A stretch of DNA of 64,000 nt from DASXMT01 sp963803065 (GTDB taxonomy: Bacteria > Actinomycetota > Acidimicrobiia > Acidimicrobiales > RAAP-2), in contig CAWDKW010000013.1 in the NCBI GenBank assembly GCA_963803065.1, positions 124,001 to 188,000 of the forward strand, given 5' to 3'. The notes under the pieces were generated by a model. The model was not told where the DNA came from. It searched no databases and worked only from the letters and a program-made list of their open reading frames with translations. Below, in pieces: positions 7,315 to 16,697 of the stretch; position 1 is the first letter of the stretch, and the number at the start of each line of letters is the position of its first letter. The position numbers were made by a program, and so were the translations under genes.

Positions 7315-8178
7315 GTGGAACCGACAGTCCAAGGAGCATCAAAGGTTGGGACACGCTCGGCGGAGTCCGTGTCTTCGTTCAGCCGCAGAGGGGATCAGGC
7401 GAGTCCGAAGGGCCTCTTGGAGTTGGCGGTGAAATCTCATGGCGGAGCACAGCGGTGGGCGAGCTATTCACGTTTCAGAGCCACTGCCTCCATCACCGGT
7501 GCCATTTGGGCCATGAAGGGCAAGGCCGGGATGCTCGACAACGTGGTGCTCGAAGGCGAGCTCAAGGATCAACGTCTCACCATCGCGCCGTATCCCACGT
7601 TGGGCCAGTACACCACCTGGGAGCCGTGGAGACAGACCATCGAGGCTTCCGACGGGGTCCTCCTCGACGAGCGTCTGGATCCGGCCGCGTCATTTGAAGG
7701 TCAGGTTCGAGAGACTCCGTGGGATGACTTCAATGCGGCATATTTCGCAGGTGAGGCGAACTGGAACTATCTCGTTGCACCGTTCATCTTCATGCGCTCC
7801 GACTTCCACACTGAGGAGATCGAGCCGTGGCATGAGGATGGGCAAGAGTGGCGGAGACTTCTGGTCACCTATCCCGACGCGATCGTTGCCCACTGTCGAC
7901 AGCAGACCTACTACTTCGATGACGCCGGACTGCTTCGGCGCCTCGACTATTCCGTGGACATCTTGGGTGGTGGGCCGGCTGTGCACTACCCCTCGGAGTA
8001 CCGCGAGTTTGGAGGAATCATGGTGCCGACCCGGAGGCGGGTCTACGTGCGCAATCCCGACGGATCCCCGCAGCTCGAGTCGACGTCGATCGCGATTGAG
8101 TTCAGCGATGTGACCTTCAGCCTGAAGTCCGATCCGGATGGGATCGTCTGCAGGCGGCGACTGGCGGTTGGCGCCTGA
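7315..8178 (+). CDS. Conserved hypothetical protein, cytoplasmic
   Basis: 287 residues; I do not recognise a named family. Start GTG 7315 is set by a strong GAGAGGAGAG ribosome-binding site just upstream; longer frames run back through the DUF302 gene. No signal peptide or membrane segment. The sequence is rich in aromatic residues (WEPWRQTIEA, NYLVAPFIFM, QTYYFDDAGLLRRLDYSVD, YREFGGIMVPTRRRVYVR), a pattern of alternating beta strands that resembles LolA-like or lipid-binding beta-sheet folds; that is inference. Last gene of the lower-GC HxlR-hydrolase-DUF302 cluster. Confidence 0.7.
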   Translation: MEPTVQGASKVGTRSAESVSSFSRRGDQASPKGLLELAVKSHGGAQRWASYSRFRATASITGAIWAMKGKAGMLDNVVLEGELKDQRLTIAPYPTLGQYTTWEPWRQTIEASDGVLLDERLDPAASFEGQVRETPWDDFNAAYFAGEANWNYLVAPFIFMRSDFHTEEIEPWHEDGQEWRRLLVTYPDAIVAHCRQQTYYFDDAGLLRRLDYSVDILGGGPAVHYPSEYREFGGIMVPTRRRVYVRNPDGSPQLESTSIAIEFSDVTFSLKSDPDGIVCRRRLAVGA

Positions 8179-8210
8179 AGGCTGACCCGGTCGACCCGGT
8201 CCGGCGCGGC

Positions 8211-8954
8211 TCAGGCGTTCAGCACGATCCGGTAGACGATGAACGACGGCAGGCCAGCCAACCCGGACAGTGCTTCGGGGAACCGATCCAGGGCGCCCGG
8301 GCCCGGCTGGGGCTCGACGATGCGCTCGACGACGAAGCCGGCGTCGGCGAAGGCGTCGGTGACCGCGGACAGCGGCCGCCGCCAGAAGTACTGGGTCACC
8401 TCGACGTCTGCCTTTTTCCAGGTATCGGAAACGAGCTCGGTCTCGAAATAGCCACCTCGTTGCGAGGGGAGGGGAGGTCCGAACGGGTGATCGAGGGAGA
8501 TCACTACCCAGCCCCTCGGACGGAGCAGGGTGGCGAACGTGCGGAGCGGGACCTCCCAGTGCTCGAGGTAGTGCAATGCCAGCGAGCAGGTAATGCCGTC
8601 GAACGACCTGGGCTCGAGAGGCAGCGGCTCGGCCAGGTCGGCCACGAAGAAGCGTCCCCGTCCGCCGCACCGACGGGTGGTCTCATCCACCATCAACGGG
8701 CTGAGGTCGATTCCGACCACTTCGGCGCCCTCGTCCAGCAACCATTCGCACTGGGCGCCCGAGCCGCACCCCGCGTCCAGCACGGTTGCGCCGGCCAGGG
8801 GGCGAGGGACGAGCGAGCGCAGGGCAGGCCGCTCCAGGTGACCATTGAAGGGACCATCATCGGTCGTGAGCGTCCACACGCCGGCCAGCCGGTTGTAGGC
8901 GTCCCGGGTCCGACGGGTGTGCTCGGCCTGGTCGCCGGGGGGCTCTGGTTGCAC
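8211..8954 (-). CDS. Class I SAM-dependent methyltransferase
   Basis: 247 residues from GTG 8954. SAM motif I is VLDAGCGSGAQCEWLLDEGA followed by VVGIDLS; motif IV region is DGITCSLALHYLEHW and motif VI RPRGWVVISLDHPF, as in UbiE/COQ5-like small-molecule methyltransferases. The C-terminal part (YFETELVSDTWKKADVEV to FVVERIVEPQPGP) is the usual substrate-capping region. Substrate unknown. The longer in-frame N-terminus from 9065 is Pro/Arg-rich and unlikely. Convergent with the hypothetical gene before it and divergent from the small gene at 9094. Confidence 0.87.
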   Translation of the reverse strand: MQPEPPGDQAEHTRRTRDAYNRLAGVWTLTTDDGPFNGHLERPALRSLVPRPLAGATVLDAGCGSGAQCEWLLDEGAEVVGIDLSPLMVDETTRRCGGRGRFFVADLAEPLPLEPRSFDGITCSLALHYLEHWEVPLRTFATLLRPRGWVVISLDHPFGPPLPSQRGGYFETELVSDTWKKADVEVTQYFWRRPLSAVTDAFADAGFVVERIVEPQPGPGALDRFPEALSGLAGLPSFIVYRIVLNA

Positions 8955-9093
8955 GGCCCAATACTGACAGGGAGCCCGCCGCGGTGGGTCACCGACCGAG
9001 CCCGACCGGGGCCATCCGGGTCCAGCGACCGCTTGCCTGACCCCGAACGAGGACACGGTCGACAACCGGATGTGGCCCGTCCATACTGCAGGT

Positions 9094-9441
9094 ATGGGTG
9101 CGGTGCCTGCGCAGCTGCAGATCTCCGACCGGCGGGACGGCGGTCGGCATCTCCGCGTGTCGTGGCATCACTCACGGCGCGTCGTCGTCTTCAGTCATTG
9201 GCGAGATGGCGTGTGCGTGGCCTCGACCCCGGTGGAGCTGGCGGAACTTCCCACCATCGTCGGCGTCCTGGTCCAGGCGCTGGCCGACGCCACGACCTCG
9301 CCGACGAAAGAGCCGCCGGCGCCGAGCGCCCGCTCCCTACGCCGGGACGTCGGAGAGCTCGTCCGAGCCTGGGTGCGGCCCCGCCTGGCTCCGATCATCG
9401 CGTTGAAGCCCGAGCGCGGTTCGGAGCAGAGGCGCAACTGA
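9094..9441 (+). CDS. Small hypothetical protein
   Basis: 115 residues from ATG 9094. No recognised domain. The first 65 residues (LQISDRRDGGRHLRVSWHH, VVVFSHWRDGVCVASTPVEL) look like an antiparallel beta region and the rest is an Arg/Pro-rich helical tail. No ribosome-binding site is obvious; TACTGC shortly upstream may be a -10 for a leaderless transcript. Divergent from the methyltransferase at 8954. Real coding is likely from codon usage but not certain. Confidence 0.55.
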   Translation: MGAVPAQLQISDRRDGGRHLRVSWHHSRRVVVFSHWRDGVCVASTPVELAELPTIVGVLVQALADATTSPTKEPPAPSARSLRRDVGELVRAWVRPRLAPIIALKPERGSEQRRN

Positions 9442-9511
9442 TCTGGCCGGCCATGTCCTCGCCCAGCCGCGATCCACGATTGGGGCCTGAGGGGCGCGAG
9501 ACTGAGGCGTC

Positions 9512-11551
9512 GTGGCCGCACGGCAGCACCTACCTCAGCTCGACGGCGTCCGGGCCGTCGCCATCGCCGCCGTCGTCGCCTTTCACCTCGGCTATCTCCG
9601 AGGTGGGTGGCTCGGCGTCGACGTGTTCTTCGTCCTGTCCGGGTACCTCATCACCAGCATCCTGGTGGCCGATGGCCGGCCGATAGGCGGGGTGGTCGCC
9701 TTTTGGGGGCGCCGGGCCCGTCGTCTCCTTCCCGCCGTGCTCCTCTTGCTCGTCGTCCTGTCTCTGTACGCCTGGATCGGGGGTCCGGGCCTGGTACCGG
9801 CCCAGCTCCGAAACCCGGCCCTGGCCACCTTGTTCTACGTAGCCAACTGGCAGCAGATCATCGCCGGGCACGGCTACTTCGCCCAGTTCACCGCGCCGAG
9901 CCCCCTGCAGCACACCTGGTCGCTGGCCATCGAGGAGCAGTACTACCTCTGTTGGCCGTTGGTGCTCGGTGTCTTGCTCGCGGTCCGCTCGGCGCGGCCT
10001 CGGTGCCCCCGGCACTTTGTGGTCGGCGCCACGCTGTTCCTCGCCATCGCTTCGCTGGTCTGGATGGGGCTGGCCGCCCATCTGCTCGGGCCGAACCGGG
10101 CCTACCTGGGCACCGACACCCGTGCCTGGGAGCTCTTGCTCGGCGGGGCGGCGGCCATGGTCTGGCCGCCGGGGGCGCCAGTCAGAGCGCGACGGCGGGC
10201 CTGGTCGGTGGCAACCGTGGTCGGCGTGGCCGTCGTGGCCGCCGGGGCGTCGACGGCCAACGGGCCTCCCTGGTGGATCTGGGACGGCGGCTTGGGGGTG
10301 ATCGCCCTCGGCTCGATGCTGGTGATCGTGGGCAGCGTCAGGGCACCCGATGGGCCGGTGGCCCGCGATCCTCTCCATCGGCCCGGTGCAGTGGCTGGGC
10401 CTCATCTCCTACAGCCTCTACCTGTGGCACTGGCCGGCCATCGTGCTCATGACCGCCGACACGACTGGGCTGACCGGGTGGCAGCTCCTCGTGGCCCGGT
10501 TGGCTGCCATGTTGGCGGCGTCGTGCGCCAGCTTCTACCTGGTCGAGCGGCCACTGCGCCGAGCCGACTGGGGAGCGTTGGCCCGGCGGTTCCGAGTGCC
10601 GGCCGTCAGCATGGCCACGGCCGGGGTCCTGGCGACGACGGCGGTGATCGTGGCGGGAACGGTCGGTCCCCCGGAGGTGGCCCAGGCCACGGTGTCGAAT
10701 GCCGCGGTCCAGAAAGCAGCGGGCACGGTACCGATCGGCCACGTCGACATCCCGGCGGCCAGCCGCGAGGATCCCGTTCGAGTCGGGATCTTCGGGGACA
10801 GCGTCATGGTCGACAGCTCGCCCGGCATCACCGCGGCACTCCAGTCCACCGGGGAGATGTCAGTCGTGATGAACACGGCCTTCCCGGGCTGGGGGCTGAC
10901 CAGGGACCCGACCTGGCCCGCCGACTCCTCCCGACGATGGCGGACGTCCCACCCGCAGATCATGATCGGCATGTGGTACTGGGACGAGAAGGTGGCCCAC
11001 GTCCGATCCGGCCGCCTACCGGGTGCGCCTGGAGCGCGCCATGCGGGCGTTGCTCGCCCCGGGCGATGGGGTGGAGTTGATCGTGTTGCTCCAGTATCCC
11101 TCAGACCGGTCCGAACCCCACGATCACCGATCCCGCTCAGCGGGAGGCGGACTGGGCGCGACGGAGAGGGCTGGCAGGTTGCCTGGAACAGGGCGGCACA
11201 ACGAGGCAGTCAAGGCGTTCCCGGGTCACGCCATCTACCTGACCACCGAGCAGCTCTTCGCGCCCGACGGGCGTTTCCTCGCCTGGATGCGCACGTCGAC
11301 AGGGTTCGTGGGTGCGAGCCCGCAAGCTCGACAACGACCACATGTGTCCGTACGGCGCCGCGGCCTTCGGCGCACTCATCACCGAGGACTTCACACCGCT
11401 ACTCCATCTCCCGGCGATGAAGCCCGGCTGGGAGTACGGATCCTGGACCAGCGACCCCCGGTACAACGATCCGCCTGGAGCCTGCCCCGACGACCAGCCC
11501 CCCGCCGGATACCGCGGCGATCCCGTTCCGAAGGTCACCAGCGGGCGGTGA
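9512..11551 (+). pseudogene. OafA/YrhL-type acyltransferase with SGNH domain, broken by six +1 frame breaks
   Basis: Integral-membrane acyltransferase-3 proteins O-acetylate surface glycans. The first frame (to about 10366) shows LPQLDGVRAVAIAAVVAFH, VDVFFVLSGYLITSILV and HTWSLAIEEQYYLCWPL with several membrane helices. The second frame gives LGLISYSLYLWHWPAIVLM and the start of a periplasmic SGNH domain (VGIFGDSVMVDSSPGI). Later frames give ERAMRALLAPGDGVELIVLL, HAIYLTTEQLFAPDGRF and DNDHMCPYGAAAFGALI. Removing single bases near 10367, 11004, 11101, 11162, 11199 and 11311 restores one frame of about 677 codons ending at 11551. Either a pseudogene or, more likely, insertion errors. Confidence 0.8.
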
Positions 11552-11647
11552 CGCCATGATGCCCGCACGGAGCTGGTGACCTAGATTGGCTCTGGTCGGG
11601 GCTCGGCTGGGCGACACCACCGGCTGGCCCGAGCGGGGGAGGGCATC

Positions 11648-12739
11648 GTGAGCGATCTACCTGAGGTCATGCCGGCAGCCGTGTATCGCCGGCCGGGCGA
11701 AGTCGTGGTGGAGGACCGCCCCGTCCCGAGCCCTGGGCCGGGCGAGGTACTGGTCGAGGTGGACCACTGCGGCATCTGTGGTTCGGACATCCACATGCTG
11801 CTCGACGGGTGGGCGGAGAAGCCCGGCCTGATCGCCGGCCACGAGTTCACCGGGATCATCGCCTCCTTGGGTGACGGGGTGGAGGGCTGGGAGGTCGGCG
11901 AGACCGTCGTTGGCGGCCCGTCGCCCAAGTGCGGGCGTTGCCGGCGCTGCCGAGAGGGAAAGCCCTCGCAGTGCGAGAACCGCCAGGGCTCCATCGTCGA
12001 CGGGCACGACGGCGCCTTTGCCCGCTACGTGCTGGTGCAGTCCCGGTCCCTCCTGCGGCTGCCGCCGGGTTTGACCGCCCGCCAGGCGGCGTTGGCCGAG
12101 CCGCTGGCCGTGGCCCTCCACGGGATCACCCGGTCGGGGGCAAGTCGCGGTGACAGCGTGATGGTGATCGGGGCCGGACCAATCGGCGCCCTGTCCGTCG
12201 CCGCCCTCGTGACCATGGGCATCGGACCGATCACGGTGGTGGAGCCGGGGGAGCGTCGCAAACGCCTGGCCCGCAAGCTCGGCGCGACCCTGGTGCTCGA
12301 CCCGGCCGAGCTCGAGACGTTCCCCCTCTGGGAGCCCGAGCGGATCTCCGACCGGGCCGTCCACGTCGTGCTCGAGTGCTCCGGAAAGCGGGCGGCCATG
12401 GAGGCCGGGTTCCACCAGCTTCGCCGGGGAGGGACCCTGGCCTTGGTGGGGGCGGGCCTGGAGCCCCCGACCTTCGACCCCAACCGATTCGTGTTGAACG
12501 AGCTCCACGTGGTCGGGTCGTTCATCTACGACAAGGACGGCTTCGAGCGGGCCCTCGACCTGCTGGCCTCCGAACGGTTCCCGTCCGATTTGCTCATCGA
12601 AGCAGACGACGTGCCCCTGGACCGGCTGTCCGACACCCTGGTCGGCCTGGCCGAGGGCCGCTACGCCGGCAAGGTCATGGTCGTTCCCCGCCTCTCCCCG
12701 GGGGCTGTCGCCGAGACCGGTCCCAGTCGGGGCGCGTGA
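11648..12739 (+). CDS. Zinc-dependent alcohol dehydrogenase (MDR, sorbitol/threonine dehydrogenase-like)
   Basis: 363 residues from GTG 11648 behind GGGGGAGGGC. Catalytic zinc ligands are expected at Cys41 (HCGICGSDIH) and His65-Glu66 (AGHEF); the structural-zinc cysteines form the CGRCRRCREGKPSQC motif. The Rossmann motif GAGPIGAL binds NAD(P). It therefore oxidises a secondary alcohol or polyol, substrate unknown. The stop overlaps the start of a VOC protein and that one overlaps a RidA protein, so the three form one operon, suggesting a small catabolic route in which RidA removes a reactive enamine/imine. Confidence 0.92.
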   Translation: MSDLPEVMPAAVYRRPGEVVVEDRPVPSPGPGEVLVEVDHCGICGSDIHMLLDGWAEKPGLIAGHEFTGIIASLGDGVEGWEVGETVVGGPSPKCGRCRRCREGKPSQCENRQGSIVDGHDGAFARYVLVQSRSLLRLPPGLTARQAALAEPLAVALHGITRSGASRGDSVMVIGAGPIGALSVAALVTMGIGPITVVEPGERRKRLARKLGATLVLDPAELETFPLWEPERISDRAVHVVLECSGKRAAMEAGFHQLRRGGTLALVGAGLEPPTFDPNRFVLNELHVVGSFIYDKDGFERALDLLASERFPSDLLIEADDVPLDRLSDTLVGLAEGRYAGKVMVVPRLSPGAVAETGPSRGA

Positions 12740-13185
12740 TGGCCCATCCCTACTACCCGACCGGCAACCCGCGGTTCAACCACGTGGCCATGAGCCTGCC
12801 CGCCGACCTGCTCGATGAGAAGAACCGCGGCGACATCTGCCGCTTCTGGAGCGACGTGTTCGGGTTCGACGAGATCAAGGTCATGACCGAGCACCGCCGC
12901 CGCCTCATCTTGTCGTGCGTGCACTGGGACCAGTTCATTTTCCTTGTCGCCGACGGTGATCCGATGCGCTGCCCGCGCCTGGACCACTTCGGCTTCTCGG
13001 TGGGCTCGTTGGATGAGCTCCAGGGCGTACAGGACCGGGCCGCCGCCTTCCGCCGACATGACAACCGGGTCGATCTCATCGACCTGCATGAGGACGACCA
13101 GGACGTGGTGAAGATCCACTCGGTCTATGTTCGCTACCTGTTGCCGATGATGTGCGAGGTGCAGTGGTGGGAGTTCGCGGCCTGA
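12739..13185 (+). CDS. VOC family protein (possible metal-dependent dioxygenase or isomerase)
   Basis: 148 residues from ATG 12739, overlapping the dehydrogenase stop by one base. Candidate metal ligands of a single VOC barrel are visible: His in FNHVAMSL, His in LDHFGFSV and Glu in MCEVQWWEF, in the expected order. The C-terminal WWEF is also typical of extradiol-dioxygenase-like VOC domains. Substrate unknown; the neighbours (alcohol dehydrogenase, RidA) suggest a step in the same catabolic route. The longer in-frame start at 12376 lies inside the dehydrogenase and is rejected. Confidence 0.85.
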   Translation: MAHPYYPTGNPRFNHVAMSLPADLLDEKNRGDICRFWSDVFGFDEIKVMTEHRRRLILSCVHWDQFIFLVADGDPMRCPRLDHFGFSVGSLDELQGVQDRAAAFRRHDNRVDLIDLHEDDQDVVKIHSVYVRYLLPMMCEVQWWEFAA

Positions 13186-13649
13186 TGACGGCGGTGATCG
13201 ACAAACGCATCGCCGAGTTGGGGTACACCCTCTACGGCCCGCACCCTCCCCATGACCCTCTCGTCCCGGTGGTGGTCCACGGCGGGGTGGCCCGGACCTC
13301 CGGCCAGCTTCCACGGATAGACGGCAAGCTCACCTGCACCGGGCTGCTCGGCGACACCGTCACGGTGGAACAGGCGAGCCGCGCCTCGGAGGTGTGCGTG
13401 CTCAACGCGCTGGCCGTCCTCCGGGAGGAGTTGGGGAGCCTGGACCGGATCGAACGCGTCCTCACCGTGCTCGGGTTCGCCGCCATCGCCCCCGGCACCC
13501 AGATGCAGCCGGCGGCCCTCGACGGAGCGAGCAGGCTCCTCTTCCAGGTCTTCGGAGAGGCGGGGAGGCATACCCGATCGGCCATCGGCGTCGCCTCCCT
13601 TCCCCGGGGTGGGACCGTCGAGCTCGAGGTCGCCGTGGCTCTTCGTTGA
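13185..13649 (+). CDS. RidA/YjgF family protein
   Basis: 154 residues from ATG 13185, overlapping the previous stop codon. RidA proteins hydrolyse reactive enamine/imine intermediates; the substrate-binding arginine is in GRHTRSAIGVASLPRGGTVE. The N-terminal half (RIAELGYTLYGPHPPHD, VARTSGQLPRIDGKL) is of the longer YjgF subgroup that often sits in catabolic operons, not the housekeeping 128-residue RidA. Cytoplasmic trimer by analogy. Convergent with the GMC oxidoreductase gene 23 bp further on. Confidence 0.9.
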   Translation: MTAVIDKRIAELGYTLYGPHPPHDPLVPVVVHGGVARTSGQLPRIDGKLTCTGLLGDTVTVEQASRASEVCVLNALAVLREELGSLDRIERVLTVLGFAAIAPGTQMQPAALDGASRLLFQVFGEAGRHTRSAIGVASLPRGGTVELEVAVALR

Positions 13650-13672
13650 ACTGAACAGGCCGGCCGCTCGGG

Positions 13673-15337
13673 TCACCCGAGCAGGGCGCGGGCGTTGCGG
13701 ATGGCTAGGGCCACCAGCGTGAGGGTCGGGCCGTAGCCAGTGCTGGTCGGGAACAGCGACGAATCGGCGACCAAGACGTTGGGGACGTCGTGGAGCCGTC
13801 CCCAACGGTCGCAGACCGAGGTGGCAGGGTCGTCGCCCATGCGGGCCGTGCCCATGACGTGCTTGGAGGCAGGGATCTTTGCCGCCGGGCTGGTGATGCC
13901 GAACGGGTTGCCATCGAGCATCGGCGAGGTCACGGTGGTCGTCCACTCGGCGCCGGCCTCCGCCAGGATCGCCTCGAGCTTGGCCCCGTGGTACCGCGAG
14001 GAGACGATCTCGTGTGGGTGCGGCTGGTAGGTGGTCCGGGCCACGGCATGGCCCCGCACGTCGCGGACGGCGGGGTCGAGGTCGATCCGGTTGGTCGGCT
14101 GGGGAAGGTCCTCCCCCTGCATGGTGAACGCGACCAGGTGGTCCCGAAAGGGCGACTCTCGCATCTTCACTTTGTGCTCGACGCCCCACGGGTAGGTGCT
14201 GGCCTCCAGGATCGGGTGGCCCGGGCCGCAGTGCTCCACCATGCCTCCCTTCAACCAGGGCAGGCCGGCGTCCGCCGCCACCTTGTACGACTCGGGGTCG
14301 GGGACGATGTGGTCGTCGTGCAGGTGGGATACCGAGCGACCCTTGTGGTAGTGGGCCCGCTGAGCCAGGCGGCCCAGGCTGATCGTCTGGAAGTGGAACA
14401 TGAGGTTCCGGCCGATCTGGGGATGCTCGAGTCCCGACAGCAGCAGGAGCCGCGGTGTCTCCATGGCCCCGCAGGCCACCACCACCTGGTCGGCCAGTTC
14501 CTCATGGAATTCCCCCTCTGCGTCCTGCCACTCGACCCCGACGGCTCGGCCGTTGCGAAGGAGGAGCCGGGTGACGAACGAATCAGGCCGGATCTCCGCC
14601 CTGCGGGTGAGCAGGGCTCGACGCAGCGGTGCCACTGGGTCGCCCTTGGCGTGGATGGGGCATCCGAAGAAGGCGCAGAACCCGCAGTTGTTGCACGCTG
14701 GCCTGCCGTCGTAGGGAACCGAGTTGGCGCCGGTCGGGCCCGGGTAGGGGTGATACCCGAGCCGTTCGGCGGCCGCCACCGTGAGCAGCGATCCGTACAT
14801 CGGCGCGCCCGGTGGCATGGGGTACGGCCCCGAGCGGGCGGCGGCGAACGGGTTGGCGCCGGCCTCGCCGGCCACGCCCACCAGACGCTCGGCCTCGGCG
14901 TAGAAGGGCTCCAGGTCGTCGTAGCCGATGGGCCAGTCGACAACATCGGCCCCGTCCACCGGTCCGAGCAGCGTACGGAGCCGGAAGTCGTCCTCCCGGA
15001 ACCGCGGCAGCTTGCCGTCGGCGTGCACCCCGCCGCCGCCCACGGTGGCTGGGAGGTTGTTCACGTCGCCCACGTGGACCGGGTCGGCCACCTCCGCGCT
15101 GGGTCGGAAGGTGCGCGGGTCGAGCCACGGGTCGGGCCCGAGGAAATGGCGGTTCATGAACTTGATCTCGTCGTTGGAGTAGTCGGTGATCAGGTTGAAG
15201 GGAGGCTCGAGTTCGATCAGGCGGTTCCGACCCCGCTCGAAGACCACCACCGAGCGGCCACCGGCCGTGAGCACGTCGGCGGCGGTCGACCCGCCCGGCC
15301 CCGAGCCCACGATGATGACGTCGAAGTCCCGGCTCAT
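13673..15337 (-). CDS. GMC family FAD-dependent oxidoreductase with a four-cysteine motif
   Basis: 554 residues. FAD-binding DVIIVGSGPGGSTAADVL at the N-terminus; GMC C-terminal domain with HVMGTARMGDDP and NVLVADSSLFPTS. Cys215, 218, 221 and 226 (CNNCGFCAFFGC) form a cluster-like motif comparable to the Fe-S site of bacterial FAD glucose dehydrogenases, suggesting electron transfer to a cytochrome or other carrier instead of oxygen. The usual Asn of the C-terminal NPxLT motif is Gly here (GYGPTLT). The start overlaps the subunit 3-like gene by four bases. Together they resemble sugar or glycoside dehydrogenases; no Tat signal is visible. Substrate inferred only. Confidence 0.88.
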   Translation of the reverse strand: MSRDFDVIIVGSGPGGSTAADVLTAGGRSVVVFERGRNRLIELEPPFNLITDYSNDEIKFMNRHFLGPDPWLDPRTFRPSAEVADPVHVGDVNNLPATVGGGGVHADGKLPRFREDDFRLRTLLGPVDGADVVDWPIGYDDLEPFYAEAERLVGVAGEAGANPFAAARSGPYPMPPGAPMYGSLLTVAAAERLGYHPYPGPTGANSVPYDGRPACNNCGFCAFFGCPIHAKGDPVAPLRRALLTRRAEIRPDSFVTRLLLRNGRAVGVEWQDAEGEFHEELADQVVVACGAMETPRLLLLSGLEHPQIGRNLMFHFQTISLGRLAQRAHYHKGRSVSHLHDDHIVPDPESYKVAADAGLPWLKGGMVEHCGPGHPILEASTYPWGVEHKVKMRESPFRDHLVAFTMQGEDLPQPTNRIDLDPAVRDVRGHAVARTTYQPHPHEIVSSRYHGAKLEAILAEAGAEWTTTVTSPMLDGNPFGITSPAAKIPASKHVMGTARMGDDPATSVCDRWGRLHDVPNVLVADSSLFPTSTGYGPTLTLVALAIRNARALLG

Positions 15338-15894
15338 GGCTGGCTGACCTCCTCGTCGCTGTACCCTCGCGGCTGGACGTCACCGGCGAAGCCGATGTTC
15401 TCCCACCCGACCAGGCCCTGGTTCCCGCCGTACTCGGGGGCGCCGTACATGCCCTGGCAGGCATGGGCGTAGAGCACCGCGGTGAAGGGCTCAGCCGCCC
15501 GCAACCGCTCGTCCTGCTCGTCGGGTGGCAGCGACGTGAAGTCGGTGCCCAGCGCCTCGAGGCCCTCGCGGTAGATCTCCTGCAGCCCCCGGACGTGCCC
15601 GAGCCGCTCACGCTCGGGGATCCCGAGCGATCCCTCGATGCGCGTCCGCCAGGCGAGCTCCTCGAGCGGTGTGAGCCGGTGGAACGAGGCGAAACCACTC
15701 GCCCCCCCGAATCGCCCGGAGAAGGGCCCGCCGGCCCAAATCAACGGGGGATCGGTGGCGAAGGCGCCCAGGAAGCCGTCGATGTAGTCGACCACCCGGG
15801 CCTCCCGTGCGCCGGGCTGCTCGTCGGTGGGGATCAGCCGGGCGCAGGCCGCGTCGGCGACCTCGTACTCCGACTCAGTGAAGAAGCGGGCCAT
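15334..15894 (-). CDS. Gluconate 2-dehydrogenase subunit 3-like protein
   Basis: 186 residues beginning MARFFTESEYEVADAACARL, the N-terminal form of the subunit-3 family (small partner of GMC dehydrogenases). Proteobacterial members carry a Tat signal that exports the complex; none is visible here, so the pair may stay cytoplasmic. C-terminal MYGAPEYGGNQGLVGWENIG is the conserved family ending. Four-base overlap with the GMC gene implies translational coupling and a stable complex. ThuA and TetR genes lie upstream on the same strand after a 77-bp gap. Confidence 0.88.
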   Translation of the reverse strand: MARFFTESEYEVADAACARLIPTDEQPGAREARVVDYIDGFLGAFATDPPLIWAGGPFSGRFGGASGFASFHRLTPLEELAWRTRIEGSLGIPERERLGHVRGLQEIYREGLEALGTDFTSLPPDEQDERLRAAEPFTAVLYAHACQGMYGAPEYGGNQGLVGWENIGFAGDVQPRGYSDEEVSQP

Positions 15895-15971
15895 CGGGGG
15901 ACTCTAACCTGGAGCCGCGACCAAGATAAAACTTGTAGTCCCATGCCGGATGCCGGTCGGGCCATTCGGAC

Positions 15972-16697
15972 TCACCTGTCTCCAGCCCGGACCCAGCGCA
16001 GGCCACCGAGGAGATGGGCCAGGTAGGCCCCACTCTCCCACGCCGCCGGGAAGTGCCCGAGGGCGCTGTAGAACGTCCGGCCCCCCGCTTCGGCATGGCA
16101 CCAGGCCAACGGCAGCCCCTGGTCGGGCAGACGGGCACCGGGGACCGTCATGTCGAGCTGGGTGGGATCGACGCGCAGGAGGATCCGGGCGTCGGGACGG
16201 CACCGGTCGAAGAGATAGATCTCGTCGTGCCACGGCCACGGGTCGGGAAGGTGGGCCGTCGCCGGATGGGCCGGGTCGACCACGTCGATGGAAAACGACT
16301 GGGTCCAAGGGTGACCGGCGAACCGGGCCCCGAGGATGGCCCCGTAGTCCTCCCAGCCGGAGCAGGCATCCGTGGCGGCATGGACCCCGAGGATGCCCAG
16401 GTCGCCGCGGCGCCACGAGTCGGAGATGGTCGTCCGCTGTGCCGGGGTGAACGGCGTCTCGCCGATGGTGAACAGGGCCAGGACGCCGCCAGCCGCCAGC
16501 TGCCCAACGGTCAGGTCGCCGACCCCGGTCACCGTCACCGGCTCCAGCCCGGCCATGGTCCCCAACTCGGCCAGGGCGGTAGCCGCCTGGCCGAGCACCC
16601 CGTGGACCCCTGCGGGTCCCGCCCGGTACGGGGCCACCTCGGTGACGATCAGGAGGGGCGGTCGGCCCGTCCCCGCGGTCGGGCCGGCCGGTCCCAT
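15972..16697 (-). CDS. ThuA domain protein
   Basis: 241 residues from ATG 16697, overlapping the tetR stop codon. Glutamine-amidotransferase-like fold: ALFTIGETPFTPAQ, GILGVHAATDACSGWEDYGA and the metal-type histidines in WHDEIYLFD and RTFYSALGHF are diagnostic for ThuA. ThuA acts with ThuB in 3-keto-trehalose/sucrose metabolism in rhizobia; its reaction is not firmly established. Next to a GMC dehydrogenase and a subunit 3-like protein it supports a 3-keto-glycoside pathway. The upstream extension to 16991 runs through tetR and is rejected. Confidence 0.85.
   Translation of the reverse strand: MGPAGPTAGTGRPPLLIVTEVAPYRAGPAGVHGVLGQAATALAELGTMAGLEPVTVTGVGDLTVGQLAAGGVLALFTIGETPFTPAQRTTISDSWRRGDLGILGVHAATDACSGWEDYGAILGARFAGHPWTQSFSIDVVDPAHPATAHLPDPWPWHDEIYLFDRCRPDARILLRVDPTQLDMTVPGARLPDQGLPLAWCHAEAGGRTFYSALGHFPAAWESGAYLAHLLGGLRWVRAGDR

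Noticed and set aside
13790..15472. 560-codon plus-strand open frame
   Set aside because: Antisense to the GMC oxidoreductase; His/Gly/Val-rich shadow.
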